Below, one piece after another: positions 55,324-64,000 of a stretch of DNA of 64,000 nt (its first letter is position 1; each line of letters opens with the position of its first letter). This DNA comes from Thermococcus gorgonarius (GTDB lineage Archaea > Methanobacteriota_B > Thermococci > Thermococcales > Thermococcaceae): assembly GCF_002214385.1 (NCBI RefSeq), contig NZ_CP014855.1, forward strand, positions 372,001 to 436,000. The letters are read 5' to 3'. The notes beneath the pieces were generated by a model. The model worked only from the letters and a program-made list of their open reading frames with translations. It made no database searches and had not been told where the DNA came from. The position numbers and the translations under genes are program-made.

Positions 55324-56274
55324 TCATTCACTTTGTTCATGTTTTGTTTTTGTAATAAAGAGTAATATATACAAGATATTGTCTCTTATATAATATTGGG
55401 GGAGCAGTTTAAAGTTCCTCTTAAATACAACATCAGAGAATTTTAGGGCAGTTCTCAATTTGTCTTTGTAGGGTTTTTTTAAATTTATCAAAATTTTAGC
55501 TTCGAAAAGTTTTCGTTGAATTTTTATTAGGTGTTCATATACATGTAACACGTTAAAATACTGGAACAACGAAAGAAAGAGTACTATCTGTAGACCTTCC
55601 ATAATTAAAAATCCCTCTATCATATTGTACCTGATCAAGACTTTAAGGAGATAATAGATATCAACTATAGATTGTATAACATTGGTAGTAAAAAGAATGA
55701 GAACTGGAGACAAAAGATATAACAGGTAGGGACTATCACTAGAACTAACTTTGAAAATTTTTTGAATATTCTTTTCTATTGAAATTAAAGAGAGCATTAT
55801 AATAAATAATAGTATTAAATTTAATTCCAGCACTCTCCTACTCAGTGGGTAATAGGATAAATTCAATATTGAGAAGAGAGTAAGAATCGAAATAAAAATA
55901 GTAAGTCCTCCAATTAAAAATAGAGTTTCAAAAAAAGATTTTGTGTTCTCCTTGCGTACATCCAATAAATATGAAAGATATTCTAAAGAAACACCTCTTT
56001 TTAAAAGTCTAGAAAAATATATTATCCCCCATATCACATGCATGAGATACACAAAAACAAAAAACGATACAAGAATTGAATTTGAGATTAACCAATAAAC
56101 CCACTGTCTCAAATATAGCACGGATAACCCAAATGACGCCAACAACAAACTTATAGTAGTTAAAAGGAGGATATTAGGACTCTCTATTGTATCTAAGAGG
56201 GATGATATTTTCTGAAGTTCTATGTCTATAATTCTCTCTACCTCATTATCCCCCAACTTAATTTGATGACCCAT
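55324..56274 (-). CDS. Polytopic membrane protein, AT-rich, unrecognised
   Basis: This 316-residue protein has about six hydrophobic helices (first at about 33-51, then pairs to about residue 245) and soluble ends: an N-terminal helix LGDNEVERIIDIELQKISSLLDTI and a basic C-terminal part FRN/KPYKDKLRTALKFSDVVFKRNFK. It shares the strong AT bias of its convergent neighbour and ends 2 bp from it, suggesting the two arrived together. Not recognised. A weak TATA stretch lies upstream around 56300. Confidence 0.75.
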   Translation of the reverse strand: MGHQIKLGDNEVERIIDIELQKISSLLDTIESPNILLLTTISLLLASFGLSVLYLRQWVYWLISNSILVSFFVFVYLMHVIWGIIYFSRLLKRGVSLEYLSYLLDVRKENTKSFFETLFLIGGLTIFISILTLFSILNLSYYPLSRRVLELNLILLFIIMLSLISIEKNIQKIFKVSSSDSPYLLYLLSPVLILFTTNVIQSIVDIYYLLKVLIRYNMIEGFLIMEGLQIVLFLSLFQYFNVLHVYEHLIKIQRKLFEAKILINLKKPYKDKLRTALKFSDVVFKRNFKLLPQYYIRDNILYILLFITKTKHEQSE

Positions 56275-56369
56275 AATTTAGTTATTCACAAGGTTAATTT
56301 AAAAACTTATCCTCTGTAGATCACACTGTTAGAAATGAAATTAGACAGATTATTTACGCTCTAATTCTC

Positions 56370-56576
56370 CTACAACATCCTCAACAAATTGGTGAGGAAG
56401 TCTATTGCATATAACTGGTGGGGCGTGTGGAGTGGGACTTCGACTCCTGGGCAGAAACCTACGACGAAGACGTTGGGGTAGAGAATTGGCTTCACACCGA
56501 TTGCGGGGGTTCTAAAGCTCGTGGCGAAGATTTTCTTTTCTAGGCCCTTGAGAATGTAAGGTATCACGGCACACAC
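56370..56576 (-). pseudogene. Short C-terminal-like fragment
   Basis: This 68-residue frame reads FATSFRTPAIGVKPILYPNVFVVGFCPGVEVPLHTPHQLYAIDFL, which looks like the last part of a larger globular protein. It begins at a GTG just after the beta-propeller pseudogene's stop without a good binding site. I cannot name the family. It marks the right edge of the AT-rich island and is probably a relic. Confidence 0.4.
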
Positions 56577-56578
56577 CC

Positions 56579-57507
56579 CTAAACCCTCTCGACCACTATA
56601 ACCGTCTTCCCCTCTTCCTCCTTAACCCCGAGTGCAACGCCCTTTCCTAAAACCTCGACCCAGCCGCGCTCCCAGGGTTCTCTCTTCCAGAGGATTTCCC
56701 CCTTCAGGTCGAGCTTTATCACCGCCGCTTTCCCCTCGACTTCGCCCCCAATGAGGAGACCGTCTTTGGTTGGCAGGAGCGAGGTTGCCGAGCCGTTCGG
56801 GAGCGTTACCTCCCAGTCTCTGCCCCAGACCCACAGGTCACTCCCTTTGTAGCCACCCAGAATTATTTTCCCTCCCATTTCGGCGGCCGTTAGGGCGATT
56901 CCCTTCCCGAGCTCGCTTTCCCTTATCAGTTCCCCGTTCTCAGTGAACTCAAACGCTTTAACCTTCCATTTCTCCTCCTTCACGCTTCCGACGAGGACGG
57001 GCTTACCGTTGAGTTCAAACAGGCCGGAAATCACGGCATCACCCAGAGACCTAGGGTCTTGAGCCAGAGGAGTTCGCCGTCCAGCGTGATTCTCCCGACG
57101 AAGAAGCCCCTGCCTTTCCCATCCGAGGTCTCTCCAGCGATGAAGGCCCCGCCCTCGGCTGGCAGAATGGAGTAAACGCATTCATTGCCAAGGATTTCCA
57201 GCTTTTTCTCCCAGAGGACTTCAAGGTTCCCGTTAAGCCTCGCCACGTAGCCCTTCCATCCCTCGCCGCCCTCAGGTGTGGCCTTCCCCTCAACTGCACC
57301 GCCGATGAGATAGCCGTCTTTGAGCTTTGCTATGCTGTGCCCTTCCTAGTCGTTTTTGCCTGATATGAACTTCAACTCCTTTATATCCTCCTCGTCGAGC
57401 CTTGCGAGCATTATTTTGTAGGCCTTTCCGTCGTGGACGCTCCCGACGAGCAGGTCACCGGCGAGTGCAACCGGAACCGTCTCAACGCCGAAGGAGTAGG
57501 TTTTCAT
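56579..57507 (-). pseudogene. Decayed beta-propeller (PQQ/WD-like repeat) gene
   Basis: The frame starts ATG 57507 (GGGGGA before it) and runs to an in-frame TAG at 57346-57348. The same frame then resumes directly (EGHSIAKLKDGYLIGGAVEG) to 57031. A one-base shift near 57040-57055 moves the rest to another frame (GDAVISGLFELNG...) ending at 56579. Repeats of the type GxxLIGGxxxG...K.D..G.I.W are those of propeller blades. The full protein would be about 309 residues. One nonsense change plus one frameshift indicate loss of function. Confidence 0.75.
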
Positions 57508-57600
57508 CGACAGTCCCCCTTTGATGGTTTGAGTTTCCAATCAAAGAACATGGCAAAGGTTTTAAGATTTTTGCCAGTTAGTAGTAAACAGGTGATATGG

Positions 57601-58119
57601 ATGATGAGGAAAAACCTGGCCGGGTTTCTAGTGGTTCTGCTTGTCCTTGCCCTGCTCCTCTCTTCATACTCCCTGTGGAACTGCCGGAAAGACGAGGAGA
57701 GCCTTTTGAAGGCCCTTTACTTATATGGTCTGAAAGACGCCAGAGAACTTTCGGATGTCGGCGGAACCTTTGACTACCTCCTTCGCGAGAACGCTTCGGA
57801 TAACCTTATAGTCACCTATGCCCACGCATACTCTATCAGAGCCGAGCACCTCCAGGACACTTTTGGTCTTCTCCAGGCGTACACGGATGATGAAAGATTT
57901 CAGCTAATGTTTTCGGCCATGTCCAACTACCACTTGTTTCTTCAAGTAGTCAGCTTCAGCAACTCAACGACAAGAAAAGTTCTCATTGGGAAGAACCTTG
58001 AAACGCTCAAGGAGCTTGACAATCTCATGAAGAACGTAACAAAATACCAGAGTCCGAATGATTTGCCTGAAGAGCTCGTTGAGGAGATTCTCCATACCTC
58101 TGAGGAGCTGGAGGTTTGA
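57601..58119 (+). CDS. Single-helix membrane-anchored helical protein (paralogue of 48.0 kb gene)
   Basis: This 172-residue protein has the signal-anchor RKNLAGFLVVLLVLALLLSSYSLW and then an extracellular helical part (ENASDNLIVTYAHAYSIRAEHLQDTFGLLQAYT). It has the same length and order of features as the protein at 48028. ATG 57601 or 57604 follows AGGTGAT. It is 2 bp upstream of the nitrilase gene. Function unknown. Confidence 0.76.
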   Translation: MMRKNLAGFLVVLLVLALLLSSYSLWNCRKDEESLLKALYLYGLKDARELSDVGGTFDYLLRENASDNLIVTYAHAYSIRAEHLQDTFGLLQAYTDDERFQLMFSAMSNYHLFLQVVSFSNSTTRKVLIGKNLETLKELDNLMKNVTKYQSPNDLPEELVEEILHTSEELEV

Positions 58120-58121
58120 TA

Positions 58122-58793
58122 ATGAGAGTCGCCTTAATCCCAATGCGCGTCAAAACCGGGGACTTCAACACAAACTGGGCTGAGTTCAAGAAGCGATTCG
58201 ACGATGTCTTAGCGTATAACCCTGACTTCTTGGTCTTCCCCGAGTACTGCTTGACGGGCTTCGAGGAGTGGGACTTCAGCGGGGCGGAGCTTTACGATGA
58301 AATTGTCAAAAGGGTAAGCTCGCTGGTAAGGAAAAACGGCGTTTACGTCGTCTTTGGCCTTTTAGAACCCTACAAAAACTGCGTCTACAACTCGGCCCTT
58401 TTAATCAGCAGAAACGGCGAGGTTCTCCTAAAACACAGAAAGTTCCAGGAACCTTACAAGTTCTGCACCAGCAACACGGTGAGGACAGCTCGGACGGAGT
58501 ACGGAAAAGTTGCGATAATCATCTGCGGCGACCTCTACAACAAGCGTATTTTGAAGTGGGTGAGGAGGAAAAGGCCTGACTACCTCTTCGTGCCGATGGA
58601 GTACTCGCCCGACTACGGTCAGCCGAACGAGGAAGACGTTGAAGCAATGGCCGAGCGAGTTAAGCTCCTCGGCGCTAAAGCCTTCATCGTGAACAGCTAT
58701 CCACCGGGCGGTGCATGGGTCTTCGACGCCGATGGAACCCTTCTCGCCTCGGCAGAGGGTGACAAAACCCTCCTCTGGGAGGGACAACCCTAA
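58122..58793 (+). CDS. Nitrilase-superfamily carbon-nitrogen hydrolase
   Basis: This 223-residue hydrolase has the Glu-Lys-Cys triad: Glu in VFPEYCLTG, Lys in LKHRKFQEPYKF and Cys in AIIICGDLYN. It is somewhat shorter than the usual 260-280 residues, mainly at the C terminus. The substrate (amide or nitrile) cannot be told. The start ATG 58122 lies right after the membrane protein's stop, in one transcript. Confidence 0.88.
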   Translation: MRVALIPMRVKTGDFNTNWAEFKKRFDDVLAYNPDFLVFPEYCLTGFEEWDFSGAELYDEIVKRVSSLVRKNGVYVVFGLLEPYKNCVYNSALLISRNGEVLLKHRKFQEPYKFCTSNTVRTARTEYGKVAIIICGDLYNKRILKWVRRKRPDYLFVPMEYSPDYGQPNEEDVEAMAERVKLLGAKAFIVNSYPPGGAWVFDADGTLLASAEGDKTLLWEGQP

Positions 58794-58828
58794 AATACAT
58801 TGCCGCATAACTGTCCCCGGTGGGTTCG

Positions 58829-59158
58829 ATGGAGCTCTACGACGTTGATGAGTTCTGGAAGTTTGACATGCGCGTTGGCCTCGTGAAGAAGGCCGAGAAG
58901 CTGAAGAGGACGAGGAAGCTCATTAAGCTTGAGGTCGACTTCGGGAGCGAGGAGAGGACGATAATCACCGGAATAGCCGACCAGTATTCGCCGGAGAACC
59001 TTGAAGGGAAGAAGTTCGTCTTCGTCCTCAACTTAAAGCCCAAAAAGCTCTCCGGCGTCGAGAGCAGGGGAATGCTTATCGTCGCGGAGACAGAGGACGG
59101 AAAGGTTTACCTCCTCCCGGTTCCGGAAGAGGTTCCAGTCGGAACGAGGGTGTGGTGA
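58829..59158 (+). CDS. tRNA-binding domain protein (MetRS beta/Trbp111-like)
   Basis: This 109-residue OB-fold protein has WKFDMRVGLVKKAEKLKRTRKLIKLEVDFG, RTIITGIADQYSPENLEGKKFVFVLNLKPKKLSGVESRGMLI. This is the EMAPII/Trbp111 domain that binds tRNA structure and, as a stand-alone chain, assists methionyl-tRNA synthetase in archaea. ATG 58829 follows CCGGTGGG. Its stop directly precedes the phosphatase start. Confidence 0.92.
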   Translation: MELYDVDEFWKFDMRVGLVKKAEKLKRTRKLIKLEVDFGSEERTIITGIADQYSPENLEGKKFVFVLNLKPKKLSGVESRGMLIVAETEDGKVYLLPVPEEVPVGTRVW

Positions 59159-59611
59159 ATGTGGCCCTCGGCGAGGTTCGTTGACGAGAGCGTAGCCTTT
59201 TCAAGGATGCCAACAGAGGGAGAGCTCGACGAGGTGGCGAGGGACTTCGACACTATCGTTGTCCTAGTAGAAGACTATGAACTACCATACTCGCTCGAAG
59301 AATGGGAGAAGAGGGGAGTTGAAGTTCTCCACAGCCCCATTCCAGATTTCACCGCTCCGAGCCTTGAGCAGCTCCTTGAAATCCTCCGCTGGATCGATGC
59401 CAGGGTTCATGAGGGAAAGAGGGTCTTAATCCATTGCATGGGCGGCCTCGGCAGGAGCGGGACTGTCGCGGTTGCCTGGCTCATATACTCGAAGGGACTC
59501 CCGCTCAGGGAAGCGCTGAGACGGGTTCGCTCGCTGAGGCCAGGTGCCGTCGAGACCTACGAGCAGATGGAGGTTTTGGGGGAACTGAAGGGGTTCCTCA
59601 GAAGCCGTTGA
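59159..59611 (+). CDS. Dual-specificity protein phosphatase
   Basis: This 150-residue protein has the Cys-based phosphatase signature HCMGGLGRSG (Cx5R) at about 93-102 and the general-acid Asp candidate in SPIPDFTAPS. Archaeal relatives act on phosphotyrosine/serine in proteins or on RNA 5' phosphates. ATG 59159 follows GTGTGGTGA, and the gene directly abuts the tRNA-binding protein. It overlaps the convergent nitroreductase gene by 14 bp. Confidence 0.9.
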   Translation: MWPSARFVDESVAFSRMPTEGELDEVARDFDTIVVLVEDYELPYSLEEWEKRGVEVLHSPIPDFTAPSLEQLLEILRWIDARVHEGKRVLIHCMGGLGRSGTVAVAWLIYSKGLPLREALRRVRSLRPGAVETYEQMEVLGELKGFLRSR

Positions 59612-60161
59612 AGCTAACAACCTCCTCCAGCCTCTTCCTCTCGTACTTCGGCTTTGGATCGGCTGGATAACCAACCGGCAGAATCGTCTGGAGCTTGTAC
59701 TCAGGAGGAGTTTTCAGCAGCTCCTCAACTGGTTTTGGGTTCGGCGGCGTGTAAGTGACCGTCCCAAGGCCGAGCTCTTCAAGGGCAAGAAGCAGGTAGC
59801 CAACGGCTATCCATGTTGACTGGAGCCAGTAAGGAGCTTTGGTGTGTCCAAAAACGAGGATTAGGTAGGGCGCCTCGCTCAGAAATGGCTTCTCCGGCTT
59901 GAAGCCCTTGGCGTTCAGCCAGGCCATCAGGTCGCCCTTAGTCCTTGAGTAGAACTTCTTCTCCTCGGCCTCGCAGAGCTCCCTTATCTTACCCTTAAGC
60001 CACTCATCATTGATTACCACGAACCTCCAGGGCTGGGCATTCATACCCGAAGGGGCTTCTTTCGCAGCTTTAATCGCCTTCAGGATGTCCTCCTTTGGAG
60101 GTCTGTCTGGGAGGAACTTCCTCACGGTCTTCCGCCTCTTGGCTAATTCGAGAACGCGCAT
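59598..60161 (-). CDS. Nitroreductase-family flavoprotein
   Basis: This 187-residue FMN enzyme has RRKTVRKFLPDRPPKEDILKAIKAAKEAPSGMNAQPWRFVVI near its start (FMN phosphate site), AVGYLLLALEELGLGTVTYTPPN and LPVGYPADPKPKYERKRLEEVVSF. The electron acceptor is unknown. ATG 60161 follows GGTGGTGGC. Confidence 0.92.
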   Translation of the reverse strand: MRVLELAKRRKTVRKFLPDRPPKEDILKAIKAAKEAPSGMNAQPWRFVVINDEWLKGKIRELCEAEEKKFYSRTKGDLMAWLNAKGFKPEKPFLSEAPYLILVFGHTKAPYWLQSTWIAVGYLLLALEELGLGTVTYTPPNPKPVEELLKTPPEYKLQTILPVGYPADPKPKYERKRLEEVVSFNGF

Positions 60162-60225
60162 GCCACCACCGTAGAAAGTTGGTTTTTCTCCAAAAGGCTT
60201 TTACGGTTCTTGAGAACTCACTTCG

Positions 60226-61086
60226 ATGAGGAGGTATCCCCTGTCCTCTGTGTTCATCGTCCTGCTAGTTGTGGGGTTTTTGGTGTGGCACGGGAAGAGC
60301 ACTCCCAAAACCTCACTGGAGTATCCCTTGAATTCCTCAACGCTACGCTCCTTCCTCGAATCACAGTACGTTCCCGAGGCAGGACTTCTCAGGGCAGCCG
60401 TTAAAGCCCATCCGGACAACGAGACGATTTACGTAGCGAACGACAACCTCTTAGCCTCGCACGCCCTCGTTGCCCTCGGCTCCCCGATTGGGAGGCGCGT
60501 CCTTGAGAACTTCAACGCCAACTATTCAGGGGGCTGGAGCGGGAAGGTGGATCCCCTCCTCGGGAGGCCCATCACGGGATTTTACTGCCCCCGAGACCCA
60601 AAATCTTGGCAGGGTTTACTCCAGGACGTTCAACGCAACGTTCGAGATAAAATACGAAATAACCAACACCTCATGCAGGATGAGCGACTGGGAATCCTAC
60701 GCTGACCTCCTGGTTTACGGGGCTTTAAGCGAGCTCATAACTGGCAACAGGAGTGGTGCTCTTGAGTTGTATTCCAGGCTTCTTGGGATGTGGGACGGAA
60801 ACGGCTTCCGGGATAGAGCCTTTGATGGAACGTATCAGACCTACAAGTGCGCTCTGTTCGTATACCTTTACCGTGCTCTTGGAAAGCCCAAAGAGGGCAG
60901 AAACGTCTATTCAAGCTGTCTTAACGTGATCTCTTCTATGCAGGCCGAGAACGGGGGAATAATAACTGGCTACAAAGTTGAAGGTGAGAGAATAATTTCG
61001 GTGGGAGACACCAACACGGAAACGACTCCATCGCTGTCTTGGCCCTCTACTCTGACTATCCTGAGAGAATTGGAAAGTTTACATGA
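60226..61086 (+). pseudogene. Frameshifted secreted helical-repeat protein
   Basis: Three consecutive frames make one protein of about 285 residues. The first has a signal-anchor (SSVFIVLLVVGFLVW) and NETIYVANDNLLASHALVALG. A shift at the AAAA run near 60601 leads into RVYSRTFNATFEIKYEITNTS. A second shift near 61030 leads into DSIAVLALYSDYPERIGKFT and a TGA at 61084. The pattern of paired helices recalls alpha/alpha-toroid proteins, but the family is not recognised. The two shifts suggest a pseudogene. Confidence 0.7.
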
Positions 61087-61226
61087 TAATGCAAAAATTC
61101 GTGGACAGGGAGAGGGGCTTTCAAGGCCGGGAGAGGCATTTGAGAGAAATTATTTAGGATTGAGAGCGAAAAAAGTTTCAGGATTTTGCGGAAGATTTTT
61201 AGACTAAGAGTCTTTACCTTCCAACC

Positions 61227-61997
61227 ATGAGGGTTGCGGTTATAACCAGAGATGCCCGGGCGTATTATCAAGCCGTAAAAACCCTGAAAAAGTACGGGAT
61301 AAGCTTTCACAGTTTAATGCCGGGAGATAAGATCCCTTTTGACGTTGAGGTCGTTCTCGTTGACGAGAGTACTTTCAAACAGATTGACTTTCCGGTTAAG
61401 ATCCTCATTAAAGAGGATTTCATAGACGAACTTTTGGCCGTCCTCGAGGGAAGGGAGAGATTTAATAAGGTTTACATAGCTATAGACCCGGGTGAAAGGC
61501 CCGGATTGAGCGTAATAGCCGATAACAGGGTTCTTGAAGTCCGCAGGCTTAAGGGGCCCAAGGACGTGGAACCTATCCTTGAACTTCTGGAAAAGTACCC
61601 CGGAGCCAGGATAAAAATTGGCCATGGAGCCAAAAGGCAGAGGGTTCTTATGCTAAAAGCTCTTGGACAGTATCTGGGCTACGACTACCGTCTAATACTC
61701 GTCAACGAGTCAAGGACAACCCCCAGAGTTGGTGATACTGAATCAAAGGGTGTTCAGGATATAGTGGCCTCGATAAACATCGGTCTGAGGCACGGTAGGG
61801 AGGTTAGCATACGGGAGCTTCTGGACTTAAAGGAGCCAACGAAGAGAGAAATTGACGATATAAAGAGAAGAAGCCGCGAGCTCAGTGGAAATATCACCAT
61901 TTCATCAGACCTGGCTAGAGAAGTTGCCCTTGGAAACATAACCCTCGAAGAAGCACTTGAGAGACAGAGGAGAAAGTCCAAACTCGGGAGGCAGTAG
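61227..61997 (+). CDS. RNase H-fold (RuvC/YqgF-like) protein
   Basis: In this 256-residue protein residues 1-75 form an alpha/beta start (VAVITRDARAYYQAVKTLKKYGISF). From about 88 the segment VYIAIDPGERPGLSVIADNRVLEVRRL has the first-strand Asp of RNase H-like nucleases. Further positions are RIKIGHGAKRQR and RVGDTESKGVQDIVASINIGL (an Asp late in the fold). A nuclease or resolvase-like role is inferred from the fold. It sits 64 bp upstream of cdc48 on the same strand. Confidence 0.74.
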   Translation: MRVAVITRDARAYYQAVKTLKKYGISFHSLMPGDKIPFDVEVVLVDESTFKQIDFPVKILIKEDFIDELLAVLEGRERFNKVYIAIDPGERPGLSVIADNRVLEVRRLKGPKDVEPILELLEKYPGARIKIGHGAKRQRVLMLKALGQYLGYDYRLILVNESRTTPRVGDTESKGVQDIVASINIGLRHGREVSIRELLDLKEPTKREIDDIKRRSRELSGNITISSDLAREVALGNITLEEALERQRRKSKLGRQ

Positions 61998-62061
61998 CAA
62001 GGTATTTTAACCCTAAAACATAGTTTCTGAACGTGGAGAGAAAAGGCTGGAGGTGCTGGCA

Positions 62062-64000
62062 TTGATATTCGGGCGCGAAGAACCCGTTGATGAAATAAAG
62101 TTGAGGGTTGCTGAGGCCCTTAAGGTTGATGTTGGCCGGGGAATAGTCAGGTTTGACAAGCCTTACCAGAGGAAGCTCGGCGTCTCAGCTGGTGACATAG
62201 TTGAACTTATCGGCTCTCGTTCAACGGCTGCGATAGTTGCGAACGCTCATCCAGACGACAGGGGGCTGGACATAATAAGGATGGACGGTTATATCAGAAA
62301 GAACGCGGGAGTAAGCATCGGCGACTACGTTACGGTCAGAAAGGCCCATGTTCAGGAGGCAAAGAAGGTAGTCCTCGCCCCCGCACAGAAGGGGGTAATC
62401 CTCCAGATCCCCGGAGATCTCGTGAAGCAGAACCTCCTTGGAAGGCCCGTTGTAAAAGGTGATATAGTTGTCGCGAGCAGCAGGGGAGAGACGGGTTACT
62501 ACGGTGGTTCTCCCCTGGACGACCTCATAAGGGGTCTATTTGAGAGTATGCCCCTAGCTTTTGGAGAGCTCAAGTTCGTCGTCGTTAACACTGTTCCAAA
62601 GGGGATAGTCCAGATAACCTACAACACCGAGGTCGAGGTTCTTCCGCAGGCAGTTGAGGTTCGTGAGGAAGCGATTCCAGAGGTTACCTACGAGGACATA
62701 GGCGGTTTGAGCGATGCCATACAGAAGATCCGCGAGATGGTAGAGCTCCCGCTCAAGCATCCAGAACTCTTTGAAAGACTGGGCATTGAGCCGCCGAAGG
62801 GTGTTCTCCTCTACGGTCCGCCCGGAACCGGTAAGACCCTCCTTGCCAAGGCCGTTGCCAACGAGGCGAACGCCCACTTCATAGCCATCAATGGTCCAGA
62901 GATAATGAGCAAGTTCTACGGCGAGAGCGAGGAGAGGCTTAGGGAGGTCTTCAAGGAGGCTGAGGAGAACGCTCCGAGCATAATCTTCATAGACGAGATT
63001 GACAGCATTGCACCAAAGAGGGAAGAAGTTGTCGGAGAGGTTGAGAAGAGGGTTGTCAGCCAGTTGCTGACGTTAATGGACGGTTTGAAGAGTCGTGGAA
63101 AGGTTATAGTCATAGCCGCGACCAACAGGCCGGATGCCATTGACCCGGCCCTGAGGAGGCCTGGAAGGTTTGACAGGGAGATTGAGGTTGGCGTTCCCGA
63201 CAAGCAGGGAAGGAAGGAGATACTCCAGATCCACACCAGAGGAATGCCTCTGGAACCTTCCTTTGAGAAGGAAGAAGTGCTTAAGGCTCTCGATGAGGTT
63301 GGAAGTAGGGTGCTTGAGCCTGAAGTTTTAATGAGACTGAAGCTCCAGATAGAGAGGGCAGGAAGCAGTGAGGAGATAAAGCGCATCCTGCAGGAGTACG
63401 GCGAGATATACTCAGAGGTTAAGGCGAAGCTCATAGACAAAATGCTTGAGAGGATCGCTGAGAAGACTCACGGCTTTGTCGGTGCGGATTTGGCAGCTCT
63501 CGCAAGAGAAGCAGCTATGGTCGTTCTGAGGAGGCTCATTGAAGAGGGGAAGATAAGTCCGGAGCAGGAGAGAATACCGCCGGAAGTCCTCCAGGAGCTA
63601 CGCGTTAGGGAGGAGGACTTCTATGAGGCGCTGAAGATGGTCGAGCCTTCGGCTCTCAGGGAGGTTCTGCTTGAGGTTCCGAACGTTCACTGGGACGACA
63701 TCGGCGGGCTGGAGGACGTAAAACAGCAGCTTAGGGAAGCGGTGGAGTGGCCACTCAAGTATCCACGGGCCTTTGAGCGGCTTGGCATAGATCCCCCGAA
63801 GGGAATCCTCCTCTACGGCCCGCCCGGAACGGGTAAGACCCTCCTTGCCAAGGCCGTGGCGACGGAGAGCGAGGCCAACTTCATAGCCATAAGGGGCCCA
63901 GAAGTGCTCAGCAAGTGGGTCGGTGAAACCGAGAAGAGGATCAGGGAAATCTTCAGAAAGGCTCGCCAGGCAGCACCGACGGTAATCTTCATTGACGAGA
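62062..64000 (+). CDS. cdc48: CDC48/p97-type AAA ATPase (5' part; runs off the window)
   Basis: 646 codons are visible, with no stop. The N domain (about 1-190) starts [32 protein letters not shown]. The D1 AAA domain has Walker [10 protein letters not shown] (about 250) and Walker [10 protein letters not shown], and the D2 Walker A is near residue 590 with Walker B at the window edge. It unfolds ubiquitin-like-tagged or damaged proteins in a hexameric ring. The start is TTG 62062, chosen because GGAGGTG lies 7 bp before it and the family N terminus begins there; no ATG fits. No intein is present in the visible part. Confidence 0.95.
   Translation, partial: MIFGREEPVDEIKLRVAEALKVDVGRGIVRFDKPYQRKLGVSAGDIVELIGSRSTAAIVANAHPDDRGLDIIRMDGYIRKNAGVSIGDYVTVRKAHVQEAKKVVLAPAQKGVILQIPGDLVKQNLLGRPVVKGDIVVASSRGETGYYGGSPLDDLIRGLFESMPLAFGELKFVVVNTVPKGIVQITYNTEVEVLPQAVEVREEAIPEVTYEDIGGLSDAIQKIREMVELPLKHPELFERLGIEPPKGVLLYGPPGTGKTLLAKAVANEANAHFIAINGPEIMSKFYGESEERLREVFKEAEENAPSIIFIDEIDSIAPKREEVVGEVEKRVVSQLLTLMDGLKSRGKVIVIAATNRPDAIDPALRRPGRFDREIEVGVPDKQGRKEILQIHTRGMPLEPSFEKEEVLKALDEVGSRVLEPEVLMRLKLQIERAGSSEEIKRILQEYGEIYSEVKAKLIDKMLERIAEKTHGFVGADLAALAREAAMVVLRRLIEEGKISPEQERIPPEVLQELRVREEDFYEALKMVEPSALREVLLEVPNVHWDDIGGLEDVKQQLREAVEWPLKYPRAFERLGIDPPKGILLYGPPGTGKTLLAKAVATESEANFIAIRGPEVLSKWVGETEKRIREIFRKARQAAPTVIFIDE

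Noticed and set aside
57346-57348. In-frame TAG read as pyrrolysine
   Set aside because: Thermococcales are not known to have the pyrrolysine system, and a separate frameshift further on shows the gene is decayed.

Overview
The window is a gene-dense stretch of about 55% GC from a hyperthermophilic euryarchaeon of the order Thermococcales, almost certainly a Thermococcus. The evidence is the gene set: archaeal GAPDH, TFB, FEN1, Hef, S19e, L37e, LSm, GGGP synthase, CDC48, ADP-forming acyl-CoA synthetase and a type III pullulan hydrolase. GGTG-type ribosome binding sites and TATA boxes in short intergenic gaps agree. No tRNA, rRNA, CRISPR array or intact insertion sequence was seen.

Layout. 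0.1-6 kb: GAPDH, a VapBC pair, TrmY, small conserved genes, a TauE-type exporter, a shortened HEPN protein and glycyl-tRNA synthetase. 6-8.5 kb: secreted pullulan hydrolase with a Thermococcales-Glycolytic-Motif-like site just downstream of its TATA box. 8.6-19 kb: LSm-L37e, CoaBC, a frameshifted gene, DUF190-CrcB, an ADP-forming acyl-CoA synthetase alpha subunit, FEN1 and TFB facing each other, PDCD5, a transglutaminase-like protein, S19e and a CRM-domain protein. 20-25 kb: VapBC, a PP-loop protein, AlkA-like glycosylase, two small helical proteins, a box C/D sRNA, a radical SAM protein, and AK6/Nob1 (both ribosome-assembly factors) overlapping tail to tail. 25-29 kb: the 5-oxoprolinase genes pxpABC, split by a VapBC-type pair. 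29-45 kb: metabolism, membrane lipid synthesis (GGGP synthase, a CDP-alcohol phosphotransferase), chromosome structure (SMC-ScpA), repair (Hef), archaemetzincin, Trm56, SAM hydrolase, another TA pair and NMN adenylyltransferase. 45-53 kb: a regulator with two companions, an MFS permease, acetyltransferases and a heterodimeric ABC exporter.

53-61 kb is the accessory part. An AT-rich island of about 2.5 kb holds a 610-residue protein whose first ~185 residues look like an ESCRT-III/Snf7 (CdvB-like) domain, joined to ~425 AT-rich helical residues of unknown function. A polytopic membrane protein faces it tail to tail. Next come decayed genes (a beta-propeller gene with a stop and a frameshift, and a secreted-protein gene with two frameshifts) mixed with intact ones (nitrilase, tRNA-binding domain protein, dual-specificity phosphatase, nitroreductase). 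The window ends inside cdc48, preceded by an RNase H-fold protein.

Other points. There are four VapBC-type modules with different antitoxins. Two box C/D guide RNAs are visible, one sharing its C box with a stop codon. Two operator-like arrays have regular spacing: half-sites every 11 bp at 22.52 kb, and two 17-bp palindromes 22 bp apart at 43.73 kb. Many convergent gene pairs abut or overlap by a few bases.
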